A stretch of DNA of 64,000 nucleotides from Chaunax sp. Z400 (taxonomy: Eukaryota; Chordata; Actinopteri; Lophiiformes; Chaunacidae): the NCBI GenBank assembly GCA_037577475.1, contig JBAGJB010000176.1:203201-267200 (forward strand), written 5' to 3'. A program made the translations under genes and the position numbers. Below, in pieces: positions 29,611 through 43,700 of this stretch. The first letter of the stretch is position 1, and the number at the start of each line of letters is the position of its first letter. Under the pieces are notes generated by a model, which was not told the origin of the DNA, ran no database searches, and was given only the letters and a program-made list of their open reading frames with translations.

Positions 29611-29752
29611 CGGACAAGTGTGGGTTAGGGGTTAGGGTTAGGGTTAGGTTAGTTTAAGGGGATAAAAACTCAATCGGGGCCCTACCCGGATTGGTAACTT
29701 TTGAACGGAAGGTCGTAGAGACTCGGGGATAAGCTCTTTCAATGGTTTTATG
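29611..29752. repeat. Reference copy of module D (telomere-like TTAGGG module)
   Basis: Contains GGGTTAGGGGTTAGGGTTAG and further GGTTAGG repeats, then TTAAGGGGATAAAAACTC and the GC-rich palindromic string GGGGCCCTACCCGGG. About 31 copies occur in the array, near 29621, 31206, 31803, 33353, 33942, 35171, 35597, 36501, 36927, 37831, 39061, 39487, 40391, 41129, 41564, 42470, 42887, 43793, 44541, 44967, 45872, 46289, 47196, 47623, 48526, 48944, 49848, 50275, 51180, 51593 and 52497. The number of TTAGGG units varies from two to four between copies, and GTTAGTTT alternates with GTTAGGTT at the end of the run. Confidence 0.9.
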
Positions 29753-32700
29753 GGGTCTCCAAGAACGCCAGCAGGTAAACCGAGTCTCTACGACTTACGG
29801 TTCCCGAGATATGACATGTATTTTTGGTGATTTTTGGAATGTTTGTATCTCGGGAACGGAAGGTCGTAGAGACTCGGGGAGAAGTCTGGCGTGTTCAGAG
29901 ACCACGAATTATGTCCGACGGATCAGGGTCCCGAGTCTCTACGACCTTCCGTTCCCGAGTTATACTCAAGTTCATTTTCCCATTGAAGTGAATGGGGTTT
30001 GGTTCGCCTATAGTGAATGTGTGTATCTCTGAAACGGAAGGTCGTAGAGACTCGGGACCAACGTCTGTCTAGGGTTATATGTGGTCTCTGAGAACACCAG
30101 TCTTTGTCCCGAGTCTGTGCGACCTTCCTTTCCCGAGATATGACATGTCCAGTAGGGGCGTATTTTGAATGTCTGTATCTCGGGAACGGAAGGTCGTAGA
30201 GACTCGGGGAGAAGTCTGGCGTGTTCAGAGACCACGAATTATGTCCGACGGATCAGGGTCCCGAGTCTCTACGACCTTCCGTTCCCGAGTTATACTCAAG
30301 TTCATTTTCCCATTGAAGTGAATGGGGTTTGGTTCACCTATAGTGAATGTGTGTATCTCGGAAACGGAAGGTCGTAGAGACTCGGGACCAACGTCCGTCC
30401 AGGGGTTTATGTGGTCTCTGAGAACACCAGTCTTTGTCCCGAGTCTGTGCGACCTTCCTTTCCCGAGATATGACATGTCCAGTAGGGGCGTATTTTGAAT
30501 GTCTGTATCTCGGGAACGGAAGGTCGTAGAGACTCGGGGAGAAGTCTGGCGTGTTCAGAGACCACGAATTATGTCCGACGGATCAGGGTCCCGAGTCTCT
30601 ACGACCTTCCGTTCCCGAGTTATACTCAAGTTTATTTTCCCATTGAAGTGAATGGGCTTTGGTTCGCCTATAGTGAATGTGTGTATCTCGGAAACGGAAG
30701 GTCGTAGAGACTCTAGACCAACGTCCGTCTAGGGGTTTATGTGGTCTCTGAGAACACCAGTCTTTGTCCCGAGTCTGTGCGACCTTCCTTTCCCGAGATA
30801 TGACATGTCCAGTAGGGGCGTATTTTGAATGTCTGTATCTCGGGAACGGAAGGTCGTAGAGACTCGGGGAGAAGTCTGGCGTGTTCAGAGACCACGAATT
30901 ATGTCCGACGGATCAGGGTCCCGAGTCTCTACGACCTTCCGTTCCCGAGTTATACTCAAGTTTATTTTCCCATTGAAGTGAATGGGCTTTGGTTCGCCTA
31001 TGGTGAATGTGTGTATCTCGGAAACGGAAGGTCGTAGAGACTCGGGACCAACGTCCGTCTAGGGGTTTATGTGGTCTCTGAGAACACCAGTCTTTGTCCC
31101 GAGTCTGTGCGACCTTCCTTTCCCGAGATATGACATGTCCAGTAGGGGCGTATTTTGAATGTCTGTATCTCGGGAACGGAAGGTCGTAGAGACTCGCGGC
31201 CAAGTGTGGGTTAGGGGTTAGGGTTAGGGTTAGGTTAGGTTAAGGGGATAAAAACTCAATCGGGGCCCTACCCGGGTTGGTAACTTTTGAACGGAAGGTC
31301 GTAGAGACTCGGGGATAAGCTCTTTCAATGGTTTTATGGGGTCTCCAAGAACGCCAGCAGGTAAACCGAGTCCCTACGACTTACGTTTCCCGAGATATGA
31401 CATGTATTTTTGGTGATTTTTGGAATGTTTGTATCTCGGGAACGGAAGGTCGTAGAGACTCGGGGAGAAGTCTGGCGTGTTCAGAGACCACGAATTATGT
31501 CCGACGGATCAGGGTCCCGAGTCTCTACGACCTTCCGTTCCCGAGTTATACTCAAGTTCATTTTCCCATTGAAGTGAATGGGGTTTGGTTCGCCTATAGT
31601 GAATGTGTGTATCTCGGAAACGGAAGGTCGTAGAGACTCGGGACCAACGTCCGTCTAGGGGTTTATGTGGTCTCTGAGAACACCAGTCTTTGTCCCGAGT
31701 CTGTGCGACCTTCCTTTCCCGAGATATGACATGTCCAGTAGGGCCGTATTTTGAATGTCTGTATCTCGGGAACGGAAGGTCGTAGAGACTCGCGGACAAG
31801 TGTGGGTTAGGGGTTAGGGTTAGGGTTAGGTTAGTTTAAGGGGATAAAAACTCAATCGGGGCCCTACCCGGGTTGGTAACTTTTGAACGGAAGGTCGTAG
31901 AGACTCGGGGATAAGCTCTTTCAATGGTTTTATGGGGTCTCCAAGAACGCCAGCAGGTAAACCGAGTCCCTACGACTTACGGTTCCCGAGATATGACATG
32001 TATTTTTGGAATGTTTGTATCTCGGGAACGGAAGGTCGTAGAGACTCGGGACCAACGTCCGTCTAGGGGTTTATGTGGTCTCTGAGAACACCAGTCTTTG
32101 TCCCGAGTCTGTGCGACCTTCCTTTCCCGAGATATGACATGTCCAGTAGGGGCGTATTTTGAATGTCTGTATCTCGGGAACGGAAGGCCGTAGAGACTCG
32201 GGGAGAAGTCTGGCGTGTTCAGAGACCACGAATTATGTCCGACGGATCAGGGTCAAGAGTCTCTACGACCTTCCGTTCCCGAGTTATACTCAAGTTTATT
32301 TTCCCATTGAAGTGAATGGGCTTTGGTTCGCCTATAGTGAATGTGTGTATCTCGGAAACGGAAGGTCGTAGAGACTCGGGACCAACGTCCGTCTAGGGGT
32401 TTATGTGGTCTCTGAGAACACCAGTCTTTGTCCCGAGTCTGTGCGACCTTCCTTTCCCGAGATATGACATGTCCAGTAGGGGCGTATTTTGAATGTCTGT
32501 ATCTCGGGAACGGAAGGTCGTAGAGACTCGGGGATAAGCTCTTTCAATGGTTTTATGGGGTCTCCAAGAGCGCCAGCAGGTAAACCGAGTCTCTACGACT
32601 TACGGTTCCCGAGATATGACATGTATTTTTGGTGATTTTTGGAATGTTTGTATCTCGGGAACGGAAGGTCGTAGAGACTCGGGGAGAAGTCTGGCGTGTT

Positions 32701-34199
32701 CAGAGACCACGAATTATGTCCGACGGATAAGTGTCCCGAGTCTCTACGACCTTCCGTTCCCGAGTTATACTCAAGTTCATTTTCCCATTGAAGTGAATGG
32801 GGTTTGGTTCGCCTATAGTGAATGTGTGTATCTCTGAAACGGAAGGTCGTAGAGACTCGGGACCAACGTCCTTCTAGGGGTCTATGTGGTCTCTGAGAAC
32901 ACCAGTCTTTGTCCCGAGTCTGTGCGACCTTCCTTTCCCGAGATATGACATGTCCAGTAGGGGCGTATTTTGAATGTCTGTATCTCGGGAACGGAAGGTC
33001 GTAGAGACTCGGGGAGAAGTCTGGCGTGTTCAGAGACCACGAATTATGTCCGACGGATCAGGGTCCCGAGTCTCTACGACCTTCCGTTCCCGAGTTATAC
33101 TCAAGTTAATTTTCCCATTGAAGTGAATGGGGTTTGGTTCGCCTATAGTGAATGTGTGTATCTCGGAAACGGAAGGTCGTAGAGACTCGGGACCAACGTC
33201 CGTCTAGGGGTTTATGTGGTCTCTGAGAACACCAGTCTTTGTCCCGAGTCTGTGCGACCTTCCTTTCCCGAGATATGACATGTCCAGTAGGGGCGTATTT
33301 TGAATGTCTGTATCTCGGGAACGGAAGGTCGTAGAGACTCGCGGACAAGTGTGGGTTAGGGGTTAGGGTTAGGTTAGTTTAAGGGGATAAAAACTCAATC
33401 GGGGCCCTACCCGGGTTGGTAACTTTTGAACGGAAGGTTGTAGAGACTCGGGGATAAGCTCTTTCAATGGTTTTATGGGGTCTCCAAGAACGCCAGCAGG
33501 TAAACCGAGTCCCTACGACTTACGGTTCCCGAGATATGACATGTATTTTTGGTGATTTTTGGAATGTTTGTATCTCGGGAACGGAAGGTCGTAGAGACTC
33601 GGGGAGAAGTCTGGCGTGTTCAGAGACCACGAATTATGTCCGATGGATCAGGGTCCCGAGTCTCTACGACCTTCCGTTCCTGAGTTATACTCAAGTTCAT
33701 TTTCCCATTGAAGTGAATGGGGTTTGGTTCGCCTATAGTGAATGTGTGTATCTCGGAAACGGAAGGTCGTAGAGACTCGGGACCAACGTCCGTCTAGGGG
33801 TTTATGTGGTCTCTGAGAACACCAGTCTTTGTCCCGAGTCTGTGCGACCTTCCTTTCCCGAGATATGACATGTCCAGTAGGGGCGTATTTTGAATGTCTG
33901 TATCTCGGGAACGGAAGGTCGTAGAGACTCGCGGACAAGTGTGGGTTAGGGGTTAGGGTTAGGGTTAGGTTAGTTTAAGGGGATAAAAACTCAATCGGGG
34001 CCCTACCCGGGTTGGTAACTTTTGAACGGAAGGTCGTAGAGACTCGGGGATAAGCTCTTTCAATGGTTTTATGGGGTCTCCAAGAACGCCAGCAGGTAAA
34101 CCGAGTCCCTACGACTTACGGTTCCCGAGATATGACATGTATTTTTGGTGATTTTTGGAATGTTTGTATCTCGGGAACGGAAGGTCGTAGAGACTCGGG

Positions 34200-37100
34200 A
34201 CCAACGTCCGTCTAGGTGTTTATGTGGTCTCTGACAACACCAGTCTTTGTCCCGAGTCTGTGCGACCTTCCTTTCCCGAGATATGACATGTCCAGTAGGG
34301 GCGTATTTTGAATGTCTGTATCTCGGGAACGGAAGGTCGTAGAGACTCGGGGAGAAGTCTGGCGTGTTCAGAGACCACGAATTATGTCCGACGGATCAGG
34401 GTCCAGAGTCTCTACGACCTTCCGTTCCCGAGTTATACTCAAGTTTATTTTCCCATTGAAGTGAATGGGCTTTGGTTCGCCTATAGTGAATGTGTGTATC
34501 TCGGAAACGGAAGGTCGTAGAGACTCGGGACCAACGTCCGTCTAGGGGTTTATGTGGTCTCTGAGAACACCAGTCTTTGTCCCGAGTCTGTGCGACCTTC
34601 CTTTCCCGAGATATGACATGTCCAGTAGGGGCGTATTTCGAATGTCTGTATCTCGGGAACGGAAGGTCGTAGAGACTCGGGGATAAGCTCTTTCAATGGT
34701 TTTATGGGGTCTCCAAGAACGCCAGCAGGTAAACCGAGTCTCTACGACTTACGGTTCCCGAGATATGACATGTATTTTTGGTGATTTTTGGAATGTTTGT
34801 ATCTCGGGAACGGAAGGTCGTAGAGACTCGGGGAGAAGTCTGGCGTGTTCAGAGACCACGAATTATGTCCGACGGATCAGGGTCCCGAGTCTCTACGACC
34901 TTCCGTTCCCGAGTTATACTCAAGTTAATTTTCCCATTGAAGTGAATGGGGTTTGGTTCGCCTATAGTGAATGTGTGTATCTCTGAAACGGAAGGTCGTA
35001 GAGACTCGGGACCAACGTCCTTCTAGGGGTTTATGTGGTCTCTGAGAACACCAGTCTTTTTCCCGAGTCTGTGCGACCTTCCTTTCCCGAGATATGACAT
35101 GTCCAGTAGGGGCGTATTTTGAATGTCTGTATCTCGGGAACGGAAGGTCGTAGAGACTAGCGGACAAGTGTGGGTTAGGGGTTAGGGTTAGGGTTAGGGT
35201 TAGGTTAGGTTAAGGGGATTAAAAACTCAATCGGGGCCCTACCCGGGTTGGTAACTTTTGAACGGAAGGTCGTAGAGACTCGGGGATAAGCTCTTTCAAT
35301 GGTTTTATGGGGTCTCCAAGAACGCCAGCAGGTAAACCGAGTCCCTACGACTTACGGTTCCCGAGATATGACATGTATTTTTGGTGATTTTTGGAATGTT
35401 TGTATCTCGGGAACGGAAGGTCGTAGAGACTCGGGACCAACGTCCGTCTAGGGGTTTATGTGGTCTCTGAGAACACCAGTCTTTGTCCCGAGTCTGTGCG
35501 ACCTTCCTTTCCCGAGATATGACATGTCCAGTAGGGGCGTATTTTGAATGTCTGTATCTCGGGAACGGAAGGTCGTAGAGACTAGCGGACAAGTGTGGGT
35601 TAGGGGTTAGGGTTAGGGTTAGGGTTAGGTTAGGTTAAGGGGATAAAAACTCAATCGGGGCCCTACCCGGGTTGGTAACTTTTGAACGGAAGGTCGTAGA
35701 GACTCGGGGATAAGCTCTTTCAATGGTTTTATGGGGTCTCCAAGAACGCCAGCAGGTAAACCGAGTCCCTACGACTTACGGTTCCCGAGATATGACATGT
35801 ATTTTTGGTGATTTTTGGAATGTTTGTATCTCGGGAACGGAAGGTCGTAGAGACTCGGGACCAACGTCCGTCTAGGGGTTTATGTGGTCTCTGAGAACAC
35901 CAGTCTTTGTCCCGAGTCTGTGCGACCTTCCTTTCCCGAGATATGACATGTCCAGTAGGGGCGTATTTTGAATGTTTGTATCTCGGGAACGGAAGGTCGT
36001 AGAGACTCGGGGATAAGCTCTTTCAATGGTTTTATGGGGTCTCCAAGAACGCCAGCAGGTAAACCGAGTCTCTACGACTTACGGTTCCCGAGATATGACA
36101 TGTATTTTTGGTGATTTTTGGAATGTTTGTATCTCGGGAACGGAAGTTCGTAGAGACTCGGGGAGAAGTCTGGCGTGTTCAGGGACCACGAATTATGTCC
36201 GACGGATCAGGGTCCCGAGTCTCTACGACCTTCCGTTCCCGAGTTATACTCAAGTTTATTTTCCCATTGAAGTGAATTGGGTTTGGTTCGCCTATAGTGA
36301 ATGTGTGTATCTCGGAAACGGAAGGTCGTAGAGACTCGGGACCAACGTCCGTCTAGGGGTTTATGTGGTCTCTGAGAACACCAGTCTTTGTCCCGAGTCT
36401 GTGCGACCTTCCTTTCCCGAGATATGACATGTCCAGTAGGGGCGTATTTTGAATGTCTGTATCTCGGGAACGGAAGGTCGTAGAGACTAGCGGACAAGTG
36501 TGGGTTAGGGGTTAGGGTTAGGGTTAGGGTTAGGTTAGGTTAAGGGGATTAAAAACTCAATCGGGGCCCTACCCGGGTTGGTAACTTTTGAACGGAAGGT
36601 CGTAGAGACTCGGGGATAAGCTCTTTCAATGATTTTATGGGGTCTCCAAGAACGCCAGCAGGTAAACCGAGTCCCTACGACTTACGGTTCCCGAGATATG
36701 ACATGTATTTTTGGTGATTTTTGGAATGTTTGTATCTCGGGAACGGAAGGTCGTAGAGACTCGGGACCAACGTCCGTCTAGGGGTTTATGTGGTCTCTGA
36801 GAACACCAGTCTTTGTCCCGAGTCTGTGCGACCTTCCTTTCCCGAGATATGACATGTCCAGTAGGGGCGTATTTTGAATGTCTGTATCTCGGGAACGGAA
36901 GGTCATAGAGACTAGCGGACAAGTGTGGGTTAGGGGTTAGGGTTAGGGTTAGGGTTAGGTTAGGTTAAGGGGATTAAAAACTCAATCGGGGCCCTACCCG
37001 GGTTGGTAACTTTTGAACGGAAGGTCGTAGAGACTCGGGGATAAGCTCTTTCAATGGTTTTATGGGGTCTCCAAGAACGCCAGCAGGTAAACCGAGTCCC

Positions 37101-40100
37101 TACGACTTACGGTTCCCGAGATATGACATGTATTTTTGGTGAGTTTTGGAATGTTTGTATCTCGGGAACGGAAGGTCGTAGAGACTCGGGACCAACGTCC
37201 GTCTAGGGGTTTATGTGGTCTCTGAGAACACCAGTCTTTGTCCCGAGTCTGTGCGACCTTCTGTTCCCGAGATATGACATGTCCAGTAGGGGCGTATTTT
37301 GAATGTCTGTATCTCGGGAACGGAAGGTCGTAGAGACTCGGGCATAAGCTCTTTCAATGGTTTTATGGGGTCTCGAAGAATGCCAGCAGGTAAACCGAGT
37401 CTCTACGACTTACGGTTCCCGAGATATGACATGTATTTTTGGCGATTTTTGGAATGTTTGTATCTCGGGAACGGAAGGTCGTAGAGACTCGGGGAGAAGT
37501 CTGGCGTGTTCAGAGACCACGAATTATGTCCGACGGATCAGGGTCCCGAGTCTCTACGACCTTCCGTTCCCGAGTTATGCTCAAGTTTATTTTCCCATTG
37601 AAGTGAATGGGGTTTGGTTCGCCTATAGTGAATGTGTGTATCTCGGAAACGGGAGGTCGTAGAGATTCGGGACCAACGTCCGTCCTGGGGTTTATGTGGT
37701 CTCTGAGAACACCAGTCTTTGTCCCGAGTCTGTGCGACCTTCCTTTCCCGAGATATGACATGTCCAGTAGGGGCGTATTTTGAATGTCTGTATCTCGGGA
37801 ACGGAAGGTCGTAGAGACTAGCGGACAAGTGTGGGTTAGGGGTTAGGGTTAGGGTTAGGTTAGGTTAAGGGGATAAAAACTCAATCGGGGCCCTACCCGG
37901 GTTGGTAACTTTTGAACGGAAGGTCGTAGAGACTCGGGGATAAGCTCTTTCAATGGTTTTATGGGGTCTCCAAGAACGCCAGCAGGTAAACCGAGTCCCT
38001 ACGACTTACGGTTCCCGAGATATGACATGTATTTTTGGTGATTTTTGGAATGTTTGTATCTCGGGAACGGAAGGTCGTAGAGACTCGGGACCAACGTCCG
38101 TCTAGGGGTTTATGTGGTCTCTGAGAACACCAGTCTTTGTCCCGAGTCTGTGCGACCTTCCTTTCCCGAGATATGACATGTCCAGTAGGGGCGTATTTTG
38201 AATGTCTGTATCTCGGGAACGGAAGGTCGTAGAGACTCGGGGAGAAGTCTGGCGTGTTCAGAGACCACGAATTATGTCCGACGGATCAGGGTCCAGAGTC
38301 TCTACGACCTTCCGTTCCCGAGTTATACTCAAGTTTATTTTCCCATTGAAGTGAATGGGCTTTGGTTCGCCTATAGTGAATGTGTGTATCTCGGAAACGG
38401 AAGGTCGTAGAGACTCGGGACCAACGTCCGTCTAGGGGTTTATGTGGTCTCTGAGAACACCAGTCTTTGTCCCGAGTCTGTGCGACCTTCCTTTCCCGAG
38501 ATATGACATGTCCAGTAGGGGCGTATTTCGAATGTCTGTATCTCGGGAACGGAAGGTCGTAGAGACTCGGGGATAAGCTCTTTCAATGGTTTTATGGGGT
38601 CTCCAAGAACGCCAGCAGGTAAACCGAGTCTCTACGACTTACGGTTCCCGAGATATGACATGTATTTTTGGTGATTTTTGGAATGTTTGTATCTCGGGAA
38701 CGGAAGGTCGTAGAGACTCGGGGAGAAGTCTGGCGTGTTCAGAGACCACGAATTATGTCCGACGGATCAGGGTCCCGAGTCTCTACGACCTTCCGTTCCC
38801 GAGTTATACTCAAGTTAATTTTCCCATTGAAGTGAATGGGGTTTGGTTCGCCTATAGTGAATGTGTGTATCTCTGAAACGGAAGGTCGTAGAGACTCGGG
38901 ACCAACGTCCTTCTAGGGGTTTATGTGGTCTCTGAGAACACCAGTCTTTTTCCCGAGTCTGTGCGACCTTCCTTTCCCGAGATATGACATGTCCAGTAGG
39001 GGCGTATTTTGAATGTCTGTATCTCGGGAACGGAAGGTCGTAGAGACTAGCGGACAAGTGTGGGTTAGGGGTTAGGGTTAGGGTTAGGGTTAGGTTAGGT
39101 TAAGGGGATTAAAAACTCAATCGGGGCCCTACCCGGGTTGGTAACTTTTGAACGGAAGGTCGTAGAGACTCGGGGATAAGCTCTTTCAATGGTTTTATGG
39201 GGTCTCCAAGAACGCCAGCAGGTAAACCGAGTCCCTACGACTTACGGTTCCCGAGATATGACATGTATTTTTGGTGATTTTTGGAATGTTTGTATCTCGG
39301 GAACGGAAGGTCGTAGAGACTCGGGACCAACGTCCGTCTAGGGGTTTATGTGGTCTCTGAGAACACCAGTCTTTGTCCCGAGTCTGTGCGACCTTCCTTT
39401 CCCGAGATATGACATGTCCAGTAGGGGCGTATTTTGAATGTCTGTATCTCGGGAACGGAAGGTCGTAGAGACTAGCGGACAAGTGTGGGTTAGGGGTTAG
39501 GGTTAGGGTTAGGGTTAGGTTAGGTTAAGGGGATAAAAACTCAATCGGGGCCCTACCCGGGTTGGTAACTTTTGAACGGAAGGTCGTAGAGACTCGGGGA
39601 TAAGCTCTTTCAATGGTTTTATGGGGTCTCCAAGAACGCCAGCAGGTAAACCGAGTCCCTACGACTTACGGTTCCCGAGATATGACATGTATTTTTGGTG
39701 ATTTTTGGAATGTTTGTATCTCGGGAACGGAAGGTCGTAGAGACTCGGGACCAACGTCCGTCTAGGGGTTTATGTGGTCTCTGAGAACACCAGTCTTTGT
39801 CCCGAGTCTGTGCGACCTTCCTTTCCCGAGATATGACATGTCCAGTAGGGGCGTATTTTGAATGTTTGTATCTCGGGAACGGAAGGTCGTAGAGACTCGG
39901 GGATAAGCTCTTTCAATGGTTTTATGGGGTCTCCAAGAACGCCAGCAGGTAAACCGAGTCTCTACGACTTACGGTTCCCGAGATATGACATGTATTTTTG
40001 GTGATTTTTGGAATGTTTGTATCTCGGGAACGGAAGTTCGTAGAGACTCGGGGAGAAGTCTGGCGTGTTCAGGGACCACGAATTATGTCCGACGGATCAG

Positions 40101-40390
40101 GGTCCCGAGTCTCTACGACCTTCCGTTCCCGAGTTATACTCAAGTTTATTTTCCCATTGAAGTGAATTGGGTTTGGTTCGCCTATAGTGAATGTGTGTAT
40201 CTCGGAAACGGAAGGTCGTAGAGACTCGGGACCAACGTCCGTCTAGGGGTTTATGTGGTCTCTGAGAACACCAGTCTTTGTCCCGAGTCTGTGCGACCTT
40301 CCTTTCCCGAGATATGACATGTCCAGTAGGGGCGTATTTTGAATGTCTGTATCTCGGGAACGGAAGGTCGTAGAGACTCGCGGACAAGTG
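34200..40390. repeat. Higher-order duplication, offset 3890 bp, in the palindromic satellite
   Basis: The block about 34200-36500 recurs at about 38090-40390 with a constant offset of 3890 bp (for example 34308 with 38198, 35305 with 39195, 36207 with 40097), sharing private variants such as TCCAGAGTC in module B and GAAGTTCG in module A. A constant offset means almost no indels since duplication. A second pairing, 36500-37830 with 41130-42470, has an offset of 4638 bp. Confidence 0.8.
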
Positions 40391-40749
40391 TGGGTTAGGG
40401 GTTAGGGTTAGGGTTAGGTTAGTTTAAGGGGATAAAAACTCAATCGGGGCCCTACCCGGGTTGGTAACTTTTGAACGGAAGGTCGTAGAGACTCGGGGAT
40501 AAGCTCTTTCAATGGTTTTATGGGGTCTCCAAGAACGCCAGCAGGTAAACCGAGTCCCTACGACTTACGGTTCCCGAGATATGACATGTATTTTTGGTGA
40601 TTTTTGGAATGTTTGTATCTCGGGAACGGAAGGTCGTAGAGACTCGGGACCAACGTCCGTCTAGGGGTTTATGTGGTCTCTGACAACACCAGTCTTTGTC
40701 CCGAGTCTGTGCGACCTTCCTTTCCCGAGATATGACATGTCCAGTAGGG

Positions 40750-43700
40750 GCGTATTTTGAATGTCTGTATCTCGGGAACGGAAGGTCGTAGAGACTCGGG
40801 GAGAAGTCTGGCGTGTTCAGGGACCACGAATTATGTCCGACGGATCAGGGTCCCGAGTCTCTACGACCTTCCGTTCCCGAGTTATACTCAAGTTTATTTT
40901 CCCATTGAAGTGAATTGGGTTTGGTTCGCCTATAGTGAATGTGTGTATCTCGGAAACGGAAGGTCGTAGAGACTCGGGACCAACGTCCGTCTAGGGGTTT
41001 ATGTGGTCTCTGAGAACACCAGTCTTTGTCCCGAGTCTGTGCGACCTTCCTTTCCCGAGATATGACATGTCCAGTAGGGGCGTATTTTGAATGTCTGTAT
41101 CTCGGGAACGGAAGGTCGTAGAGACTAGCGGACAAGTGTGGGTTAGGGGTTAGGGTTAGGGTTAGGGTTAGGTTAGGTTAAGGGGATTAAAAACTCAATC
41201 GGGGCCCTACCCGGGTTGGTAACTTTTGAACGGAAGGTCGTAGAGACTCGGGGATAAGCTCTTTCAATGATTTTATGGGGTCTCCAAGAACGCCAGCAGG
41301 TAAACCGAGTCCCTACGACTTACGGTTCCCGAGATATGACATGTATTTTTGGTGATTTTTGGAATGTTTGTATCTCGGGAAGGGAAGGTCGTAGAGACTC
41401 GGGACCAACGTCCGTCTAGGGGTTTATGTGGTCTCTGAGAACACCAGTCTTTGTCCCGAGTCTGTGCGACCTTCCTTTCCCGAGATATGACATGTCCAGT
41501 AGGGGCGTATTTTGAATGTCTGTATCTCGGGAACGGAAGGTCATAGAGACTAGCGGACAAGTGTGGGTTAGGGGTTAGGGTTAGGGTTAGGGTTAGGTTA
41601 GGTTAAGGGGATTAAAAACTCAATCGGGGCCCTACCCGGGTTGGTAACTTTTGAACGGAAGGTCGTAGAGACTCGGGGATAAGCTCTTTCAATGGTTTTA
41701 TGGGGTCTCCAAGAACGCCAGCAGGTAAACCGAGTCCCTACGACTTACGGTTCCCGAGATATGACATGTATTTTTGGTGAGTTTTGGAATGTTTGTATCT
41801 CGGGAACGGAAGGTCGTAGAGACTCGGGACCAACGTCCGTCTAGGGGTTTATGTGGTCTCTGAGAACACCAGTCTTTGTCCCGAGTCTGTGCGACCTTCC
41901 GTTCCCGAGATATGACATGTCCAGTAGGGGCGTATTTTGAATGTCTGTATCTCGGGAACGGAAGGTCGTAGAGACTCGGGCATAAGCTCTTTCAATGGTT
42001 TTATGGGGTCTCGAAGAATGCCAGCAGGTAAACCGAGTCTCTACGACTTACGGTTCCCGAGATATGACATGTATTTTTGGCGATTTTTGGAATGTTTGTA
42101 TCTCGGGAACGGAAGGTCGTAGAGACTCGGGGAGAAGTCTGGCGTGTTCAGAGACCACGAATTATGTCCGACGGATCAGGGTCCCGAGTCTCTACGACCT
42201 TCCGTTCCCGAGTTATGCTCAAGTTTATTTTCCCATTGAAGTGAATGGGGTTTGGTTCGCCTATAGTGAATGTGTGTATCTCGGAAACGGAAGGTCGTAG
42301 AGATTCGGGACCAACGTCCGTCCTGGGGTTTATGTGGTCTCTGAGAACACCAGTCTTTGTCCCGAGTCTGTGCGACCTTCCTTTCCCGAGATATGACATG
42401 TCCAGTAGGGGCGTATTTTGAATGTCTGTATCTCGGGAACGGAAGGTCGTAGAGACTAGCGGACAAGTGTGGGTTAGGGGTTAGGGTTAGGGTTAGGTTA
42501 GGTTAAGGGGATAAAAACTCAATCGGGGCCCTACCCGGGTTGGTAACTTTTGAACGGAAGGTCGTAGAGACTCGGGGATAAGCTCTTTCAATGGTTTTAT
42601 GGGGTCTCCAAGAACGCCAGCAGGTAAACCGAGTCCCTACGACTTACGGTTCCCGAGATATGACATGTATTTTTGGTGATTTTTGGAATGTTTGTATCTC
42701 GGGAACGGAAGGTCGTAGAGACTCGGGACCAACGTCCGTCTAGGGGTTTATGTGGTCTCTGAGAACACCAGTCTTTGTCCCGAGTCTGTGCGACCTTCCT
42801 TTCCTGAGATATGACATGTCCAGTAGGGGCGTATTTTGAATGTCTGTATCTCGGGAACGGAAGGTCGTAGAGACTAGCGGACAAGTGTGGGTTAGGGGTT
42901 AGGGTTAGGGTTAGGGTTAGGTTAGGTTAAGGGGATAAAAACTCAATCGGGGCCCTACCCGGGTTGGTAACTTTTGAACGGAAGGTCGTAGAGACTCGGG
43001 GATAAGCTCTTTCAATGGTTTTATGGGGTCTCCAAGAACGCCAGCAGGTAAACCGAGTCCCTACGACTTACGGTTCCCGAGATATGACATGTATTTTTGG
43101 TGATTTTTGGAATGTTTGTATCTCGGGAACGGAAGGTCGTAGAGACTCGGGACCAACGTCCGTCTAGGGGTTTATGTGGTCTCTGAGAACACCAGTCTTT
43201 GTCCCGAGTCTGTGCGACCTTCCTTTCCCGAGATATGACATGTCCAGTAGGGGCGTATTTTGAATGTCTGTATCTCGGGAACGGAAGGTCGTAGAGACTC
43301 GGGGATAAGCTCTTTCAATGGTTTTATGGGGTCTCCAAGAACGCCAGCAGGTAAACCGAGTCTCTACGACTTACGGTTCCCGAGATATGACATGTATTTT
43401 TGGTGATTTTTGGAATGTTTGTATCTCGGGAACGGAAGGTCGTAGAGACTCGGGGAGAAGTCTGGCGTGTTCAGGGACCACGAATTATGTCCGACGGATC
43501 AGGGTCCCGAGTCTCTACGACCTTCCGTTCCCGAGTTATACTCAAGTTTATTTTCCCATTGAAGTGAATTGGGTTTGGTTCGCCTATAGTGAATGTGTGT
43601 ATCTCGGAAACGGAAGGTCGTAGAGACTCGGGACCAACGTCCGTCTAGGGGTTTATGTGGTCTCTGAGAACACCAGTCTTTGTCCCGAGTCTGTGCGACC

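Noticed and set aside
29611..29752. True telomere end
   Set aside because: Only two to four TTAGGG units per module, embedded in other sequence and repeated internally.
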